In this document: positions 9,733 to 20,038 of the stretch, one piece after another | How positions within the stretch are numbered: the stretch's first letter is position 1 | Layout of the letters: each line of letters begins with the position of its first letter | Assembly (NCBI GenBank): GCA_900466005.1 | Contig: UEGQ01000008.1 | Span: 124,001-188,000, forward strand | Length of the DNA stretch: 64,000 nucleotides | Reading direction: 5' to 3' | From: Hyphomicrobiales bacterium | GTDB taxonomy: Bacteria > Pseudomonadota > Alphaproteobacteria > Rhizobiales > Rhizobiaceae | Translations under genes and position numbers: made by a program | Notes under the pieces: model-generated | Databases searched by the model: none | The model's input: only the letters and a program-made list of their open reading frames with translations | Told to the model about the DNA's origin: nothing

Positions 9733-9760
9733 AACCCGCGGAAATCGCTTTCCGCGGGTT
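9733..9760 (+). terminator. Rho-independent terminator after bamE
   Basis: Perfect 12-bp inverted repeat AACCCGCGGAAA/TTTCCGCGGGTT around a TCGC loop, followed by CTTTCTTGTCTTTT. It lies between two convergent genes, so it may also serve hppA on the minus strand, where an A/T-rich flank follows. Confidence 0.9.
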
Positions 9761-9789
9761 CTTTCTTGTCTTTTGCTTCGTCGCCTCGA

Positions 9790-11928
9790 TCAGGCGGCGA
9801 GCATCGCCAGCAGCAGCAGGGCCACGATGTTGGTGATCTTGATCGCCGGGTTCACGGCCGGGCCTGCCGTATCCTTGTAGGGATCGCCGACGGTGTCACC
9901 GGTGACGGAAGCCTTGTGGGCGTCCGAGCCTTTCAGGTGCTTGACCCCGTCCTTGTCGATGAAGCCGTCCTCGAAGCTCTTCTTGGCGTTGTCCCATGCA
10001 CCGCCGCCGGAGGTCATGGAAATCGCGACGAAGAGGCCGTTGACGATCACGCCGAGCAGCGAGGCGCCGAGAGCCGCGAAGGCCGAGGCCTTCGAGCCGG
10101 AGATCAGCAGCACGCCGAAATAGACGACGAGCGGCGCCAGAACCGGCAGCAGCGACGGCACGATCATCTCCCGGATCGCCGCCTTGGTCAGCAAGTCGAC
10201 GGCGCGGCCGTAATCCGGCTTCACCGTGCCCTGCATGATGCCGGCATTCTCGCGGAACTGCCGGCGGACCTCCTCGACGATCGAACCGGCGGCGCGGCCG
10301 ACGGCGGTCATGGCGATGCCTCCGAAGAGATAGGGAATGAGACCGCCGAAGATCAGGCCGGCGACGACGTAGGGGTTCGACAGGCTGAACGAGATGTCAC
10401 CGATGCCCGCAAAATACGGATAACGGTCGCTGTTGGTCGCGAAGAACTGCAGGTCGTTCGAATAGGCCGCAAAGAGCACCAGCGCACCGAGGCCGGCCGA
10501 TCCGATCGCATAGCCCTTGGTCACCGCCTTGGTGGTGTTGCCGACCGCATCGAGCGCGTCGGTGGACTTGCGCACTTCGGACGGCAGGCCCGCCATCTCG
10601 GCGATACCGCCGGCATTGTCGGTGACCGGCCCGAAGGCGTCGAGCGCGACGATCATGCCGGCGAGACCGAGCATGGTCGTCACCGCGATCGCGGTTCCAA
10701 ACAGGCCGGCGAGCTGGTAGGTCGAAATAATGCCGCCGACGATGACGATCGCCGGAAGGGCCGTCGACTCGAGCGAGACGGCGAGCCCCTGGATGACGTT
10801 GGTGCCGTGACCGGTGACGGAGGCCTGGGCGATCGAGTTCACCGGACGCTTGTTCGTGCCGGTGTAGTATTCGGTAATCACCACGATCAGAGCCGTGACG
10901 ACAAGACCGAGAATGCCGCAGAAGAAGAGATTCCACCCGGTAACGTCGGCACCTGCGACCGTGCCGATCGTACCCCAGCCGATGGTGAGCGACGTCGCGG
11001 CGCCGAGCCCGAGGAGCGAGAGGAGCCCGGTGACGATCAGTCCCTTGTAAAGGGCGCCCATGATGGAGCCGTTGGCTCCGAGCTTGACGAAGAAGGTGCC
11101 GACGATCGAGGTGATGATGCAAGCGCCGCAGATTGCGAGCGGATAGATCATCGCCGTTTCGAGCGCCGGAGTGCCTGCGAAGAAGATCGCCGCGAGCACC
11201 ATGGTCGCGACGACGGAGACAGCGTAGGTCTCGAAGAGGTCGGCGGCCATGCCGGCGCAGTCGCCGACATTGTCGCCGACGTTGTCGGCGATCGTCGCCG
11301 GATTGCGCGGGTCGTCCTCCGGAATGCCGGCTTCCACCTTGCCGACGAGGTCGCCGCCGACGTCCGCACCCTTGGTGAAAATGCCGCCGCCGAGACGGGC
11401 GAAGATGGAGATAAGCGAGGCGCCGAAGCCGAGAGCGACGAGCGAGTCGATGACCTCGCGGGAGCCCGGTTCATGGCCGAACACCGCCGTCAGGACGTAG
11501 AAATAGATGGAGACGCCGAGAAGCGCGAGGCCGGCGACCAGCATGCCGGTGATCGCACCCGACTTGAAGGCGATGTCGAGGCCTGCCGAAAGGCTGCCCG
11601 AGGCAGCCTGGGCGGTGCGGACGTTGGCGCGCACCGACACGTGCATGCCGATGAAGCCCGCGGCGCCCGAAAGGACCGCGCCGATGAGGAAGCCGACTGC
11701 GGCGCTTCCCGAAAGCAGAAGCCAAGTGCCGACGAACACCACGGCCCCCACCATGGCGATCGTCATGTACTGACGCGCGAGATAGGCCTGTGCCCCCTCT
11801 CGGATGAAGCCCGCAATTTCCTGCATACGCGAGTTGCCCTGGTCGGCGGCAAGCACCGAGCGGGTCGCCCAGATCGCATAGGCGACCGAGAGCAATCCGC
11901 ATAGAATAACGCCCACAAGTACTGTCAT
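9790..11928 (-). CDS. hppA: Proton-translocating membrane pyrophosphatase, K+-insensitive type
   Basis: Integral inner-membrane pump coupling pyrophosphate hydrolysis to H+ export. The ATG at 11928 (712 residues, [10 protein letters not shown]...) is preceded by GGAGG at eight bases and is preferred over the ATG at 11943. About 16 membrane helices are visible. The catalytic loop has [30 protein letters not shown] and a second acidic motif [14 protein letters not shown]. In [16 protein letters not shown] the lysine after GNTT marks the K+-independent class, where K+-dependent enzymes have alanine. The S. meliloti homologue is known to be expressed at low pH and in symbiosis; that role here is inferred. 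Confidence 0.96.
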   Translation of the reverse strand: MTVLVGVILCGLLSVAYAIWATRSVLAADQGNSRMQEIAGFIREGAQAYLARQYMTIAMVGAVVFVGTWLLLSGSAAVGFLIGAVLSGAAGFIGMHVSVRANVRTAQAASGSLSAGLDIAFKSGAITGMLVAGLALLGVSIYFYVLTAVFGHEPGSREVIDSLVALGFGASLISIFARLGGGIFTKGADVGGDLVGKVEAGIPEDDPRNPATIADNVGDNVGDCAGMAADLFETYAVSVVATMVLAAIFFAGTPALETAMIYPLAICGACIITSIVGTFFVKLGANGSIMGALYKGLIVTGLLSLLGLGAATSLTIGWGTIGTVAGADVTGWNLFFCGILGLVVTALIVVITEYYTGTNKRPVNSIAQASVTGHGTNVIQGLAVSLESTALPAIVIVGGIISTYQLAGLFGTAIAVTTMLGLAGMIVALDAFGPVTDNAGGIAEMAGLPSEVRKSTDALDAVGNTTKAVTKGYAIGSAGLGALVLFAAYSNDLQFFATNSDRYPYFAGIGDISFSLSNPYVVAGLIFGGLIPYLFGGIAMTAVGRAAGSIVEEVRRQFRENAGIMQGTVKPDYGRAVDLLTKAAIREMIVPSLLPVLAPLVVYFGVLLISGSKASAFAALGASLLGVIVNGLFVAISMTSGGGAWDNAKKSFEDGFIDKDGVKHLKGSDAHKASVTGDTVGDPYKDTAGPAVNPAIKITNIVALLLLAMLAA

Positions 11929-12107
11929 TCGCAATACCTCCAATTTCGCCCGGACGCACTGTCGCGCCGCGCGGTCCCTTCGCCGGACTCAAGCCCCTCC
12001 TCAGAAGCTGATCGGCCCGGACGCGAGATTGCGTGGAGGATCGAATGGCGTCAAGAGCCGCATTTTTCGGCCGACGCGATGGAAACAGGCGAAATGTCGC
12101 GGTTTTT

Positions 12108-13331
12108 TCAGGCCCTTGCGCGTGCAGCCCGCATCTGCAGCAGCACCAGAACCAGGCAGACGATGGTGACCGGCCAGATGACGAGGTTCATGAAGGACCA
12201 GCCATAAGCGGTGAAGACCTTGCCCGACGAAAACGAGGAAAGCGCCACCAGCCCGAAAAGGATGATGTCGTGGAAGCCCTGCACCTTGTCGGCCTCCTGC
12301 GGACGATAGCTGGACGCGACGATGGCGGTCGCGCCGATGAAGCCGAAGTTCCAGCCGATACCGAGCAAGACCAACGCGCCCCAGAAGTTCCAGAGTTCCA
12401 CGCCCATATGGGCGACGACGGCGCAGGCCATCAGGATCAGAAGGCCTGCGATGACCACCTTCTCCGTGCCGAAACGCGAGATCAGCATGCCGGTGAAGAA
12501 GCTCGGCGCGAACATCGCGATCACGTGCCACTGGATGCCGAGCGTCGCGAGATCGGAGGAAAAGCCGCAGCCGACGACCATGGCGAGCGGAGCTCCGGTC
12601 ATCATGAAGGTCATCAGCGCATAGGAACTGACGCCGCAGATCATGCCGGTGATGAAGCGCTGCGTCATCACGATCTCGCGCAGCGGCCGCGCGGGCGCGC
12701 CGTCGGTGCCGATGCGGCTGTTCGTGACCGGCAGGTTCAGGAAGGAGAGAACCCCAATCGCGGCGAACATCAGCGGCACCATGGCCGTAAAAGCACCGGC
12801 GAAGGTGACCGGGGCGAAGTAATCCTTCATCCAGATGGCGAGCTGCGGCCCGACGATCGCCGAGACGATGCCGCCCGCGAGGATCCAGGAAATCGCCTTG
12901 CCCTTGTAGAAGGTCGGAGAGGCGTCCGCCGCGGCGAAGCGGATCTTCTGGGTGAAGCCGCCGGAGAGACCGATCAGCAGCAGGCCGAAGGCGAAAAGCC
13001 AGAAATCGGAGCGGAACAGCGCGAGAGCCGCAACGGTGCCGCCGAGCGCACCCATGAGCGCGCCGAACATGAAGCTCGTCCTGCGGCCGAGGAAGCGCGA
13101 AGCCAGGGCGACGACGATCGCGCCGATGGCGACGCCGATGTTGAAACCCGTGAGCGGAGCCGTCGCGAGCGACTTGTCGGCGCCGAGAAGCTGGAACCCC
13201 GCAAGGCCGCCGACGGAAAAACTCAAGGGTGCGGCCGAGCCGAGAATCGACTGGGCGGCCGTCAGGATGAAGACGTTGCGCTTGGCTGAACTCAGTTGCG
13301 TTTCCAACCCGTCTGCTTCGACAGCGCTCAT
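12108..13331 (-). CDS. MFS transporter
   Basis: Major facilitator of 407 residues with about twelve hydrophobic helices. The ATG at 13331 (SAVEADGLETQLSSAKRNVF) is chosen; the open frame continues 63 residues upstream but that part is Ser/Arg-rich, overlaps nusB and is not convincing. RFLGRRTSFMFGALMGALGG resembles the loop 2-3 motif of MFS proteins. Substrate is unknown. It follows nusB on the same strand after 22 bases, so it may be the tail of the ribH-nusB operon. Confidence 0.82.
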   Translation of the reverse strand: MSAVEADGLETQLSSAKRNVFILTAAQSILGSAAPLSFSVGGLAGFQLLGADKSLATAPLTGFNIGVAIGAIVVALASRFLGRRTSFMFGALMGALGGTVAALALFRSDFWLFAFGLLLIGLSGGFTQKIRFAAADASPTFYKGKAISWILAGGIVSAIVGPQLAIWMKDYFAPVTFAGAFTAMVPLMFAAIGVLSFLNLPVTNSRIGTDGAPARPLREIVMTQRFITGMICGVSSYALMTFMMTGAPLAMVVGCGFSSDLATLGIQWHVIAMFAPSFFTGMLISRFGTEKVVIAGLLILMACAVVAHMGVELWNFWGALVLLGIGWNFGFIGATAIVASSYRPQEADKVQGFHDIILFGLVALSSFSSGKVFTAYGWSFMNLVIWPVTIVCLVLVLLQMRAARARA

Positions 13332-13353
13332 TTCGGCTCCTATCGCCCGTTCT

Positions 13354-13839
13354 TCACTTTCCGGCCGGCCCACGAACCTGCTTGGCGATACGGTCGAGCA
13401 CGGCGTTGACGAGCTTCGGCTCCTCCCCTTCAAAGAAGGCGCGGGCGATCTCCACGTATTCCGTGGCGATGACGGCGACGGGGACGTCCTTGCGCTCGAG
13501 GAGTTCAAAGGTGCCGGCACGCAGGATCGCGCGGACGGTGCTGTCGATGCGCGACAACGGCCAGTCGTCCTGGAGCGCGTTGCTGATCAGCGGGTCGATC
13601 TTGGTCTGGTCGCGAACGACGCCGGAGACGATCGAGCGGAACCACGAGGGATCGGCCTTCACATAGGTGTCGCCGTCGATCTCCTGCCCCAGCCGATGAG
13701 CCTCGTATTCGGCGACGACTTCGAGCACGCCGGAGCCGCCGATGTCCATCTGGTAGAGCGCCTGCACGGCCGCGAGGCGGGCAGCGCCCCGCTGGTTTGC
13801 GACCTTGATCGTCGGCTGCTGCTTTTCGTCCTTGCCCAT
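13354..13839 (-). CDS. nusB: Transcription antitermination factor NusB
   Basis: A 161-residue all-helical factor that with NusE binds boxA RNA and supports rRNA antitermination. Typical sequences are [19 protein letters not shown] at the N terminus, [19 protein letters not shown], and [29 protein letters not shown] (conserved hydrophobic/acidic blocks) at the C terminus. It begins three bases after the ribH stop; ribH-nusB pairing is widespread in proteobacteria. Confidence 0.95.
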   Translation of the reverse strand: MGKDEKQQPTIKVANQRGAARLAAVQALYQMDIGGSGVLEVVAEYEAHRLGQEIDGDTYVKADPSWFRSIVSGVVRDQTKIDPLISNALQDDWPLSRIDSTVRAILRAGTFELLERKDVPVAVIATEYVEIARAFFEGEEPKLVNAVLDRIAKQVRGPAGK

Positions 13840-13842
13840 CGG

Positions 13843-14301
13843 TCAGCCACCCAGTTTCCGCTTGAGCGCGATCATCGTCAGCGCGGCTCGGGCGGCAAAG
13901 CCACCCTTGTCCATCTCCGAGCGGCGAGCCCGAGTCCAGGCCTGCGCCTCGTTCTCAACGGTCAGGATGCCATTGCCGATCGGCAGCGATTCCGACACAG
14001 CCAGATCCATCAGCGCCCGGGAAGATTCGTTGGACACGATGTCGAAATGGTAGGTCTCGCCACGAATGACCATGCCGAGCGCGACGAAACCGTCATATTC
14101 GGTGCCGCCGGCATCGGCGCTGTCAAGCGCCATGGCGATCGCCGCGGGAATCTCGAGCGCGCCGGGAACGGTTACGACATCATAGGTCGCGCCCGCCTCG
14201 TCGAGCGCCGCCTTGGCGCCGTCGAGCAGCGCATCCGACATATCGTCGTAGAAACGGGCTTCTACGATCAGAAGATGGGGGGCCGATTGCGTCTGTGGCA
14301 T
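13843..14301 (-). CDS. ribH: 6,7-dimethyl-8-ribityllumazine synthase
   Basis: Penultimate enzyme of riboflavin synthesis; forms the lumazine that RibE dismutates. The ATG at 14301 gives 152 residues starting [19 protein letters not shown]. The open frame runs 50 residues further upstream without family similarity. Diagnostic elements are [28 protein letters not shown] (catalytic His) and [15 protein letters not shown]. Rhizobia often carry two RibH types; this is the copy tied to nusB. ribE and ribD lie 1 kb away on the same strand beyond a single plus-strand gene. Confidence 0.95.
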   Translation of the reverse strand: MPQTQSAPHLLIVEARFYDDMSDALLDGAKAALDEAGATYDVVTVPGALEIPAAIAMALDSADAGGTEYDGFVALGMVIRGETYHFDIVSNESSRALMDLAVSESLPIGNGILTVENEAQAWTRARRSEMDKGGFAARAALTMIALKRKLGG

Positions 14302-14602
14302 GGGTATAGTCCTGGAAACGGGGAAAATCGGGCGCGGCCCGAACAGACCGCGGTCAAACCATGCCCGCCCGCCATTGGCAAGTGTTTTTAGATCGACCTT
14401 GCCCAAATGCGAAACGACGACGCCGACACGGCGCGCCGACGACGCCTCCAAAGAGGCGATTTCATGACGACAACCATTACGATTGTTTAATCGAATTCAA
14501 CAGCTTAGTGATTGGAAGTTGATCTGGAAGCGGCTCATATCTCTGTTCGTAAGCGCCACGGAAACCCTCCCGTTCCGCTGACTTCATCAAAGGAGAAAAG
14601 TC
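14302..14602. other. Divergent intergenic region between ribH and a small secreted-protein gene
   Basis: 301 bases without a convincing gene. It must hold promoters in both directions. The stretch 14470-14520 is notably A/T-rich for this genome. A six-base inverted repeat GGCAAG...CTTGCC spans about 14377-14403. A strong ribosome binding site AAAGGAG ends about seven bases before the ATG at 14603. I see no FMN riboswitch signature. Confidence 0.5.
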
Positions 14603-14944
14603 ATGAACCGCTTTACCAAGATTGCCTCCGCCACCCTGTTTGCCGTCCTTTCCGCAGCCGGTTACAGCCACGCTGCGACACCGCGAGCCGTCGACGACGC
14701 GCTCCGTTCCACGGCGAACCCCGCGTTCAACGTGGTCGAGCTTTCGTCGCTCGACCATCGCAACCCGCTCGTTGCGGAATACAAGGACGTGAGCCCCGCC
14801 TCCATGTCCGCCCGCGACCTGCAGGCGTCGATCGAGTCGAACCACAGCCTTCGCCGGCAACTGACTGCCGAAAACGTCGAGATCGGCAACATCGTCGGCG
14901 CCGAACGGGCAGCTGACGGCAGCTTCGTCTTCTATCTCCGCTGA
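14603..14944 (+). CDS. Small secreted protein of unknown function
   Basis: A 113-residue protein with a clear signal peptide (MNRFTKIASATLFAVLSAAGYSHA split after residue 24, likely AXA cleavage before ATPRAVDD). The mature part is about 89 residues, without cysteines or membrane segments, ending in VEIGNIVGAERAADGSFVFYLR-type beta strands. A strong AAAGGAG site supports the start. It has its own terminator and interrupts the minus-strand riboflavin cluster. I do not recognise a named family; similar short periplasmic proteins with a terminal dGs(F/V)xVY pattern occur in rhizobia. Confidence 0.75.
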   Translation: MNRFTKIASATLFAVLSAAGYSHAATPRAVDDALRSTANPAFNVVELSSLDHRNPLVAEYKDVSPASMSARDLQASIESNHSLRRQLTAENVEIGNIVGAERAADGSFVFYLR

Positions 14945-14972
14945 CCGGCCCTTGCGGCAGGATCAAAGGGCG

Positions 14973-14994
14973 CCCCGCGGGACTTCCCGCGGGG
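14973..14994 (+). terminator. Terminator hairpin after the small secreted-protein gene
   Basis: Perfect 9-bp inverted repeat CCCCGCGGG/CCCGCGGGG around ACTT, 28 bases after the stop. No long T tract follows, so termination may be weak or may act for convergent ribE. Confidence 0.65.
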
Positions 14995-15030
14995 TGTATG
15001 CGCGTCAGCTGTTCTGCGGCAACGCCGTAC

Positions 15031-15669
15031 TTACCCGGCAGAAGCCGAGCCGGTCGTTGTCCGGTCGGGGAATTCCGCAAGCCGCGCGGCATAGCGCGCC
15101 ATGGTGTCGACTTCGAAGTTCACCTTGTCGCCTGCCTTGCGTTCGCCCCAGGTCGTGACCTCCAGCGTGTGGCGGATCAGCAGGATGTCGAAATCGGTGC
15201 CGTCGACCGCATTGACCGTGAGCGAGGTCCCGTCGAGCGCCACCGAACCCTTCGGCGCGACGAAGCGGGCGAGATGCTCCGGCACCCGGAGGCGGATACG
15301 CACCGCCTCGCCTTCCGGCGCCACGGAGAGAATCTCGGCGGTACCGTCGACATGGCCGGAGACGATATGGCCGCCGAGCTCGTCGCCGATCTTCAGCGAC
15401 CGTTCGAGATTGACGTGCGTCCCCTTCGTCCAGCTGCCGATGGTGGTGAGCCGCAGTGCCTCTTCCCAGGCCTCCACCTCGTACCAGCGGGCATTGCTGC
15501 CCTGCTCCGGCAGGCCGGTGACGGTGAGGCAGGTGCCGGCATGGGCGATCGACGCCCCCATGTCGATGGTCGCCGGATCGTAGCTGGTGGCGATCCGGAG
15601 CCGGACGCCCTCCTTCAGCGGCGTGACGGACTCGACGGTGCCAATATCGGTGACGATGCCGGTGAACAT
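15031..15669 (-). CDS. ribE: Riboflavin synthase (alpha chain)
   Basis: Dismutates two lumazines to riboflavin in the cytoplasm. The 212-residue protein consists of the two tandem lumazine-binding barrels: MFTGIVTDIGTV...SIAHAGTCLTVTGL in the first and GHIVSGHVDGTAEI...SVALDGTSLTVNAV in the second. Its ATG overlaps the ribD stop by one base (TGATG), so the two are translated together. The last 15 residues are a Thr/Ser/Gly-rich tail. Confidence 0.95.
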   Translation of the reverse strand: MFTGIVTDIGTVESVTPLKEGVRLRIATSYDPATIDMGASIAHAGTCLTVTGLPEQGSNARWYEVEAWEEALRLTTIGSWTKGTHVNLERSLKIGDELGGHIVSGHVDGTAEILSVAPEGEAVRIRLRVPEHLARFVAPKGSVALDGTSLTVNAVDGTDFDILLIRHTLEVTTWGERKAGDKVNFEVDTMARYAARLAEFPDRTTTGSASAG

Positions 15670-16754
15670 CAGATCCCTCTCTCGTAGTCGTCGAAGCGGT
15701 TGGCGCCGAAAACGGCCGAACGCACGTGCTTGAAACCTTCCGGTATATGGTCGGCATCGACCGGTGCGGCAATACCGCCCGGACCGATCGTTCTCGGTCC
15801 GTGGAACAACAGGATGCGGTCGACCAGCCCCGCATCGAGGAAAGCCCTCGCGGTCTTTGCGCCGCCCTCGACCAGGACGGAAGAAATGCCCCGAGAGACC
15901 AGCCCGAAGAGCAGGCTTTCGAGATCGTTCGCCTCCACCACCTCGACGCCTTCGGCCTCCAGCGCTGCGCGGCGACCTTGCACGCTTTCGGCGGAACCCT
16001 CGCCGGCGACCGCGATCACCGGAACCTTTCGCGCCGAGCGCACGAGCTTCGAGGTGAGCGGCAGGTCGAGATTGCGGTCGAGGACGACGCGCACTGGCGA
16101 ATACGCTTCAAGACCCGGCAAGCGGACCGTCAGTTCCGGGTCGTCGGCAAGCGCGGTGCCGATGCCGACGAGGATGGCGTCGGTCTCGGCCCGCAGCACA
16201 TGCACCTGCTCGCGTGCCTCGGGGCCGGTGATGGCGATCTGGCCCTCACCCTTCCGGCCAATCATTCCATCGGACGATATGGCAAGCTTCAGAATCACTT
16301 GCGGACGTTTTTTGATCTGACGCGTGAGATAAGCGGCGAGCGCCCGGCGCCCCTCCTCCTCGAGAACGCCGGTGACGACCTCGATGCCTGCGTCCTCGAG
16401 TATCTTCACGCCGCGCCCGGAGACGCGCGGGTCCGGATCGAGGACCGAAATCACCACGCGGGCGATGCCGGCCGCGACGATCGCATTGGCGCAGGGCGGG
16501 GTCCGGCCGTAGTGCGAACAAGGTTCGAGGGTCACATAGGCGGTCGCGCCGCTCGCCTTCTCGCCGGCCTCGGCCAGCGCCTGCGTTTCGGCATGGGGGC
16601 GCCCGCCTTCGGCCGTCACGCCGCGGCCGACGATTTCACCGTCCTTGACGATCAGGCAGCCGACGGAGGGATTGGTGGAGGTTCGTCCCAGATGCGTGAG
16701 CGCGAGACGCAGCGCCGCTTCCATGAACCGCCGGTCGTCGGAAGCGGCGTCCAA
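15669..16754 (-). CDS. ribD: Bifunctional pyrimidine deaminase/reductase RibD
   Basis: Carries out the second and third steps of riboflavin synthesis. The 361-residue protein has an N-terminal deaminase domain with zinc ligands HAETQAL and PCSHYGRTPPCANAI. The C-terminal reductase domain (about residues 150-360) has VILKLAISSDGMIG, RAETDAILVGIGT and VLVEGGAKTARAFLDAGLVD. It lies three bases after nrdR and overlaps ribE, so glyA-nrdR-ribD-ribE form one probable operon. Confidence 0.95.
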   Translation of the reverse strand: MDAASDDRRFMEAALRLALTHLGRTSTNPSVGCLIVKDGEIVGRGVTAEGGRPHAETQALAEAGEKASGATAYVTLEPCSHYGRTPPCANAIVAAGIARVVISVLDPDPRVSGRGVKILEDAGIEVVTGVLEEEGRRALAAYLTRQIKKRPQVILKLAISSDGMIGRKGEGQIAITGPEAREQVHVLRAETDAILVGIGTALADDPELTVRLPGLEAYSPVRVVLDRNLDLPLTSKLVRSARKVPVIAVAGEGSAESVQGRRAALEAEGVEVVEANDLESLLFGLVSRGISSVLVEGGAKTARAFLDAGLVDRILLFHGPRTIGPGGIAAPVDADHIPEGFKHVRSAVFGANRFDDYERGI

Positions 16755-16757
16755 GGT

Positions 16758-17234
16758 TCACTCCATCCCGTGGTCGCGGGAGATCTTGGCGTTGATTTCG
16801 GCGATCACGTGCTCGAAATCCTCGGCATGCGAGAAGTCCCGATAGACCGATGCGTAGCGGACGAAGCCGACGTCATCGAGACTCTTCAGCGCTTCGAGCA
16901 CCTGCAGGCCGATCGCCTCCGACGAGATTTCCGTCTCGCCGGAGCTTTCGAGCCGCCGCACGATGCCTGAGACCGCCCGCTCGATCCGGTCGCGGTCGAC
17001 CGGCCGCTTGCGCAGCGCGATCTCGAAGGAGCGAACCAGCTTGTCGCGGTCGAAGGGAACCTTGCGGCCGGTCTTCTTGACCACCGTCAGTTCACGCAGT
17101 TGCACCCGCTCGAAGGTCGTGAAGCGACCGCCACAATCCGGGCAGATGCGGCGCCGACGGATGGACGTGTTGTCCTCCGCCGGCCGCGAGTCCTTGACCT
17201 GGGTCTCGTCCGATCCGCAGAAAGGGCAGCGCAT
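16758..17234 (-). CDS. nrdR: Transcriptional repressor NrdR
   Basis: Nucleotide-sensing repressor of ribonucleotide reductase genes. The 158-residue protein has the N-terminal zinc ribbon [15 protein letters not shown] with the second cysteine pair [12 protein letters not shown], then an ATP-cone domain ([20 protein letters not shown] onward). It sits between glyA (9 bases) and ribD (3 bases), the usual alphaproteobacterial order. Confidence 0.96.
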   Translation of the reverse strand: MRCPFCGSDETQVKDSRPAEDNTSIRRRRICPDCGGRFTTFERVQLRELTVVKKTGRKVPFDRDKLVRSFEIALRKRPVDRDRIERAVSGIVRRLESSGETEISSEAIGLQVLEALKSLDDVGFVRYASVYRDFSHAEDFEHVIAEINAKISRDHGME

Positions 17235-17243
17235 CCGCGTTCC

Positions 17244-18533
17244 TTACATGTAAGGGTACATCGGAAAGCGGCCCGTGAGAGCCACGACCTTTTCGCGGAC
17301 GGAAGCCTCGACGCCGGCATTGCCCTCATCGGAGTTGGCGACCTTCAGGCCGTCCAGAACCTCGATGATCATGTTGCCGATCTCACGGAACTCGGCTTCC
17401 TTGAAGCCGCGGGTCGTGCCGGCCGGCGTACCGAGGCGAACACCGGAGGTGACGAAGGGCTTTTCCGGATCGAAGGGGATGCCGTTCTTGTTGCAGGTGA
17501 CGTAGGCGCGGCCGAGCGCCGCTTCGGCGCGCTTGCCGGTGGCGTTCTTCTTCCTGAGGTCGACGAGCATCAGGTGGTTGTCGGTGCCGCCCGAAACGAT
17601 GTCGACGCCGCCGGCGGTCAGCGTATCGGCAAGCGCCTTGGCGTTCTTGACGATCTGCGCGGCATAGTCCTTGAACTCGGGCTTCAGCGCTTCACCGAGA
17701 GCGACCGCCTTGGCGGCGATGACGTGCATCAGCGGACCACCCTGCAGGCCGGGGAAGACGGCGGAGTTGATCTTCTTGGCGACATCCTCGTCGTTGGTGA
17801 GCACCATGCCGCCGCGGGGGCCGCGCAGCGACTTGTGCGTCGTGGTGGTTGCGACGTGGCAGTGCGGGAACGGCGACGGATGCTGGCCACCGGCGACGAG
17901 GCCGGCGATGTGGGCCATGTCGACCATCAGCCAGGCGCCGACTTCGTCGGCGATCTCGCGGAAACGCTTCCAGTCCCAGATACGGGAATAGGCGGTGCCG
18001 CCGGCGATGATCAGCTTCGGCTTGTGCTTGCGCGCCTTCTCGGCAACGTCGTCCATGTCGAGCAGGTTGTCGCCTTCACGCACGCCGTAGGAAACGACGT
18101 TGAACCACTTGCCGGACATATTGACCGGCGAACCGTGGGTCAGGTGTCCCCCGGAATTGAGGTCGAGGCCCATGAAGGTGTCGCCGGGCTGCAGCAGCGC
18201 CAGGAAGACCGCCTGGTTCATCTGCGAACCGGAATTCGGCTGGACGTTGGCGAAGTTGACGCCGAAGAGCTTCTTGGCGCGCTCGATCGCCAGTTCCTCG
18301 GCGATGTCGACATACTGGCAGCCGCCGTAGTAGCGCTTGCCCGGATAGCCCTCGGCGTACTTGTTGGTCATGATCGAACCCTGCGCCTCGAGCACGGCCC
18401 GCGAGACGATGTTCTCGGAGGCGATCAGCTCGATCTCATGGCGCTGGCGACCCAGTTCCTTCTCGATCGCGCCGAAGATTTCGGGATCGACCTCGGCAAG
18501 CGGACGGGAGAAGAAGGCATCGGTGTTCGACAT
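17244..18533 (-). CDS. glyA: Serine hydroxymethyltransferase
   Basis: PLP enzyme interconverting serine and glycine and feeding one-carbon units to folate; cytoplasmic. The ATG at 18533 ([19 protein letters not shown]) gives 429 residues and has AGGAG about ten bases upstream; the open frame extends 21 residues with no similarity. Signatures are [33 protein letters not shown] and the PLP lysine in [15 protein letters not shown]. First gene of the presumed glyA-nrdR-ribD-ribE operon. Confidence 0.97.
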   Translation of the reverse strand: MSNTDAFFSRPLAEVDPEIFGAIEKELGRQRHEIELIASENIVSRAVLEAQGSIMTNKYAEGYPGKRYYGGCQYVDIAEELAIERAKKLFGVNFANVQPNSGSQMNQAVFLALLQPGDTFMGLDLNSGGHLTHGSPVNMSGKWFNVVSYGVREGDNLLDMDDVAEKARKHKPKLIIAGGTAYSRIWDWKRFREIADEVGAWLMVDMAHIAGLVAGGQHPSPFPHCHVATTTTHKSLRGPRGGMVLTNDEDVAKKINSAVFPGLQGGPLMHVIAAKAVALGEALKPEFKDYAAQIVKNAKALADTLTAGGVDIVSGGTDNHLMLVDLRKKNATGKRAEAALGRAYVTCNKNGIPFDPEKPFVTSGVRLGTPAGTTRGFKEAEFREIGNMIIEVLDGLKVANSDEGNAGVEASVREKVVALTGRFPMYPYM

Positions 18534-18650
18534 AATAGAAAGCTCCTGAACGGGTTGATGCCAAGGGGTCTTAGCCTCCTGCAGGATCAAGAGCAATACG
18601 GGTTACGACATTTGAGCATCAAAGAGCGGTAACGCCCCGCATCGACGAAA

Positions 18651-18679
18651 AAAGCCGCGCTCGAAAGAGGCGCGGCTTT
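18651..18679 (-). terminator. Rho-independent terminator of the L,D-transpeptidase gene
   Basis: Ten-bp inverted repeat AAAGCCGCGC/GCGCGGCTTT with a nine-base loop, 22 bases beyond the stop at 18701. Read on minus it is followed by a run of T (GGCTTTTTTCGTC). Confidence 0.88.
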
Positions 18680-18700
18680 GAAGGAGAGCAGCAAACGCCC

Positions 18701-20038
18701 TTATTGCTGCGGTACGAGGTCGTCGTCGACGGAGATCGAGCCGGCGACCTGTTCGACGCCGATATTGGTGTCGAGCGCAAGCTGGACGTTGCCGTCGAGC
18801 TGGTAGATGTCATCGCGGAACTGGACGACATTGTCCCTCGCCGACCATGCGGTCAGATAGACCCAGTGGACGCCGACGTCGTCGCTCACCGGGATCGGGG
18901 TGTTGACGCGCGATGCGATGACCTGCTCGATCTGCTGGCGGCTCCAGCCGGGCGTGTACTTGAGCACCCAGACGATGAGGTCGCGGACGTTCTGCACGCG
19001 CACGCAGCCGGAGGACTCGAAGCGCATGAGCTTGTTGAACAGGCCCTGGGTCGGGGTGTCGTGCATATAGACCGCTTCCGGGCTCGGGAAGTTGATCTTC
19101 GTCGCGGACATCGCGTTGATCTTGCCCGGGTCCTGGCGGAACATCAGGTTCGGTGCCTTCGGTGCGAACCAGTCGATCGTTTCCGGCGCAACCTCGTTGC
19201 CCTTGCCGTCGATCAGGCGGATGTTGTTGCGCGCCAGATAGGTGGGGTCCTTCTGCATCAGCGGCACGATATCCTTCTCGACGATCGAGCGCGGCGCAGT
19301 CCAGTACGGGTTGAGGATGATGTCGGAAACCTTGGAGCTCACCAGCGGCGACGGACGGCTGATGCGGCCGACGATCGCGGTGTTGCGCAGCGCGACGCGG
19401 TCGTTCTCGACGGCCTCGACATAGGCGGCCGGAATATTGACCATGATGTAACGCGCTTCGAGCTGCTTGCTGACGATGTCCTGCAGGCGCTGCAGGTTGA
19501 CGTTGAGCTGCATCAGGCGGGTATCGGCCGGAACATTCAGGGCCTTCAGCGTGAATTCTCCGAGCACGCCGTCGTCCGGAAGGCCGTGACGGGCCTGGAA
19601 GCGCTTCACCGCACCGTCGACATAGGTGTCGAACGAGTTGGAAAGCCCGGCCGAACGCGGCAGGTCGCCGGAAATCATCAGGCGCTGACGCAACGTCTGG
19701 ACCGATGGATCGATGACGCCGAGCTTCAGCTTGACGCCCGGATTGACCTGCGGCCAGCCGCCATTGGCGACGATTGCCTGATAGTTGGCGATCGCCTGCT
19801 GCACATGCATGACGTTGCTGGGGCTGAGAATCGGCGTGTTCGACACGACGTTGGCGTTTGCGCGCGAAACCTGCGCATCGAACTGGTCGTCCCAGTTACC
19901 CCGGCGCGGCGCGTTGATGACGTCGTCGATCGCAGTCTGCGCGGACGCCTGCCCGGCGAGTGCGGCGACACCGGCGACAGCGGCACCTCGCAGCAGAGCA
20001 CGACGCGACATGGCAAGTTCTGCAGGCTTATTCGACAT
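18701..20038 (-). CDS. L,D-transpeptidase (YkuD, LdtP-like)
   Basis: Periplasmic peptidoglycan L,D-transpeptidase that crosslinks or remodels the wall. With the ATG at 20038 the protein is 445 residues. It starts with a twin-arginine-like signal (MSRRALLRGAAVAGVAAL, AXA site near GQASAQ). A peptidoglycan-binding domain has AVKRFQARHGLPDDGVLGEFT. The YkuD domain has HDTPTQGLF and the catalytic cysteine in RFESSGCVRVQ. An ATG 12 bases earlier is also possible. The neighbouring LdtR-type regulator matches the known LdtR/LdtP pair of Sinorhizobium and Liberibacter, which links this enzyme to osmotic stress; that role is inferred. Confidence 0.9.
   Translation of the reverse strand: MSNKPAELAMSRRALLRGAAVAGVAALAGQASAQTAIDDVINAPRRGNWDDQFDAQVSRANANVVSNTPILSPSNVMHVQQAIANYQAIVANGGWPQVNPGVKLKLGVIDPSVQTLRQRLMISGDLPRSAGLSNSFDTYVDGAVKRFQARHGLPDDGVLGEFTLKALNVPADTRLMQLNVNLQRLQDIVSKQLEARYIMVNIPAAYVEAVENDRVALRNTAIVGRISRPSPLVSSKVSDIILNPYWTAPRSIVEKDIVPLMQKDPTYLARNNIRLIDGKGNEVAPETIDWFAPKAPNLMFRQDPGKINAMSATKINFPSPEAVYMHDTPTQGLFNKLMRFESSGCVRVQNVRDLIVWVLKYTPGWSRQQIEQVIASRVNTPIPVSDDVGVHWVYLTAWSARDNVVQFRDDIYQLDGNVQLALDTNIGVEQVAGSISVDDDLVPQQ

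Noticed and set aside
9766..11904. Long plus-strand open frame of 712 codons antisense to hppA
   Set aside because: It is a mirror of the GC-rich pyrophosphatase gene, rich in Asp, Arg, Gly and His with no domain signature; the minus-strand frame is unmistakable.
14302..14451. Upstream extension of the ribH frame by 50 codons
   Set aside because: No family similarity and ribH orthologues begin at the internal ATG at 14301.
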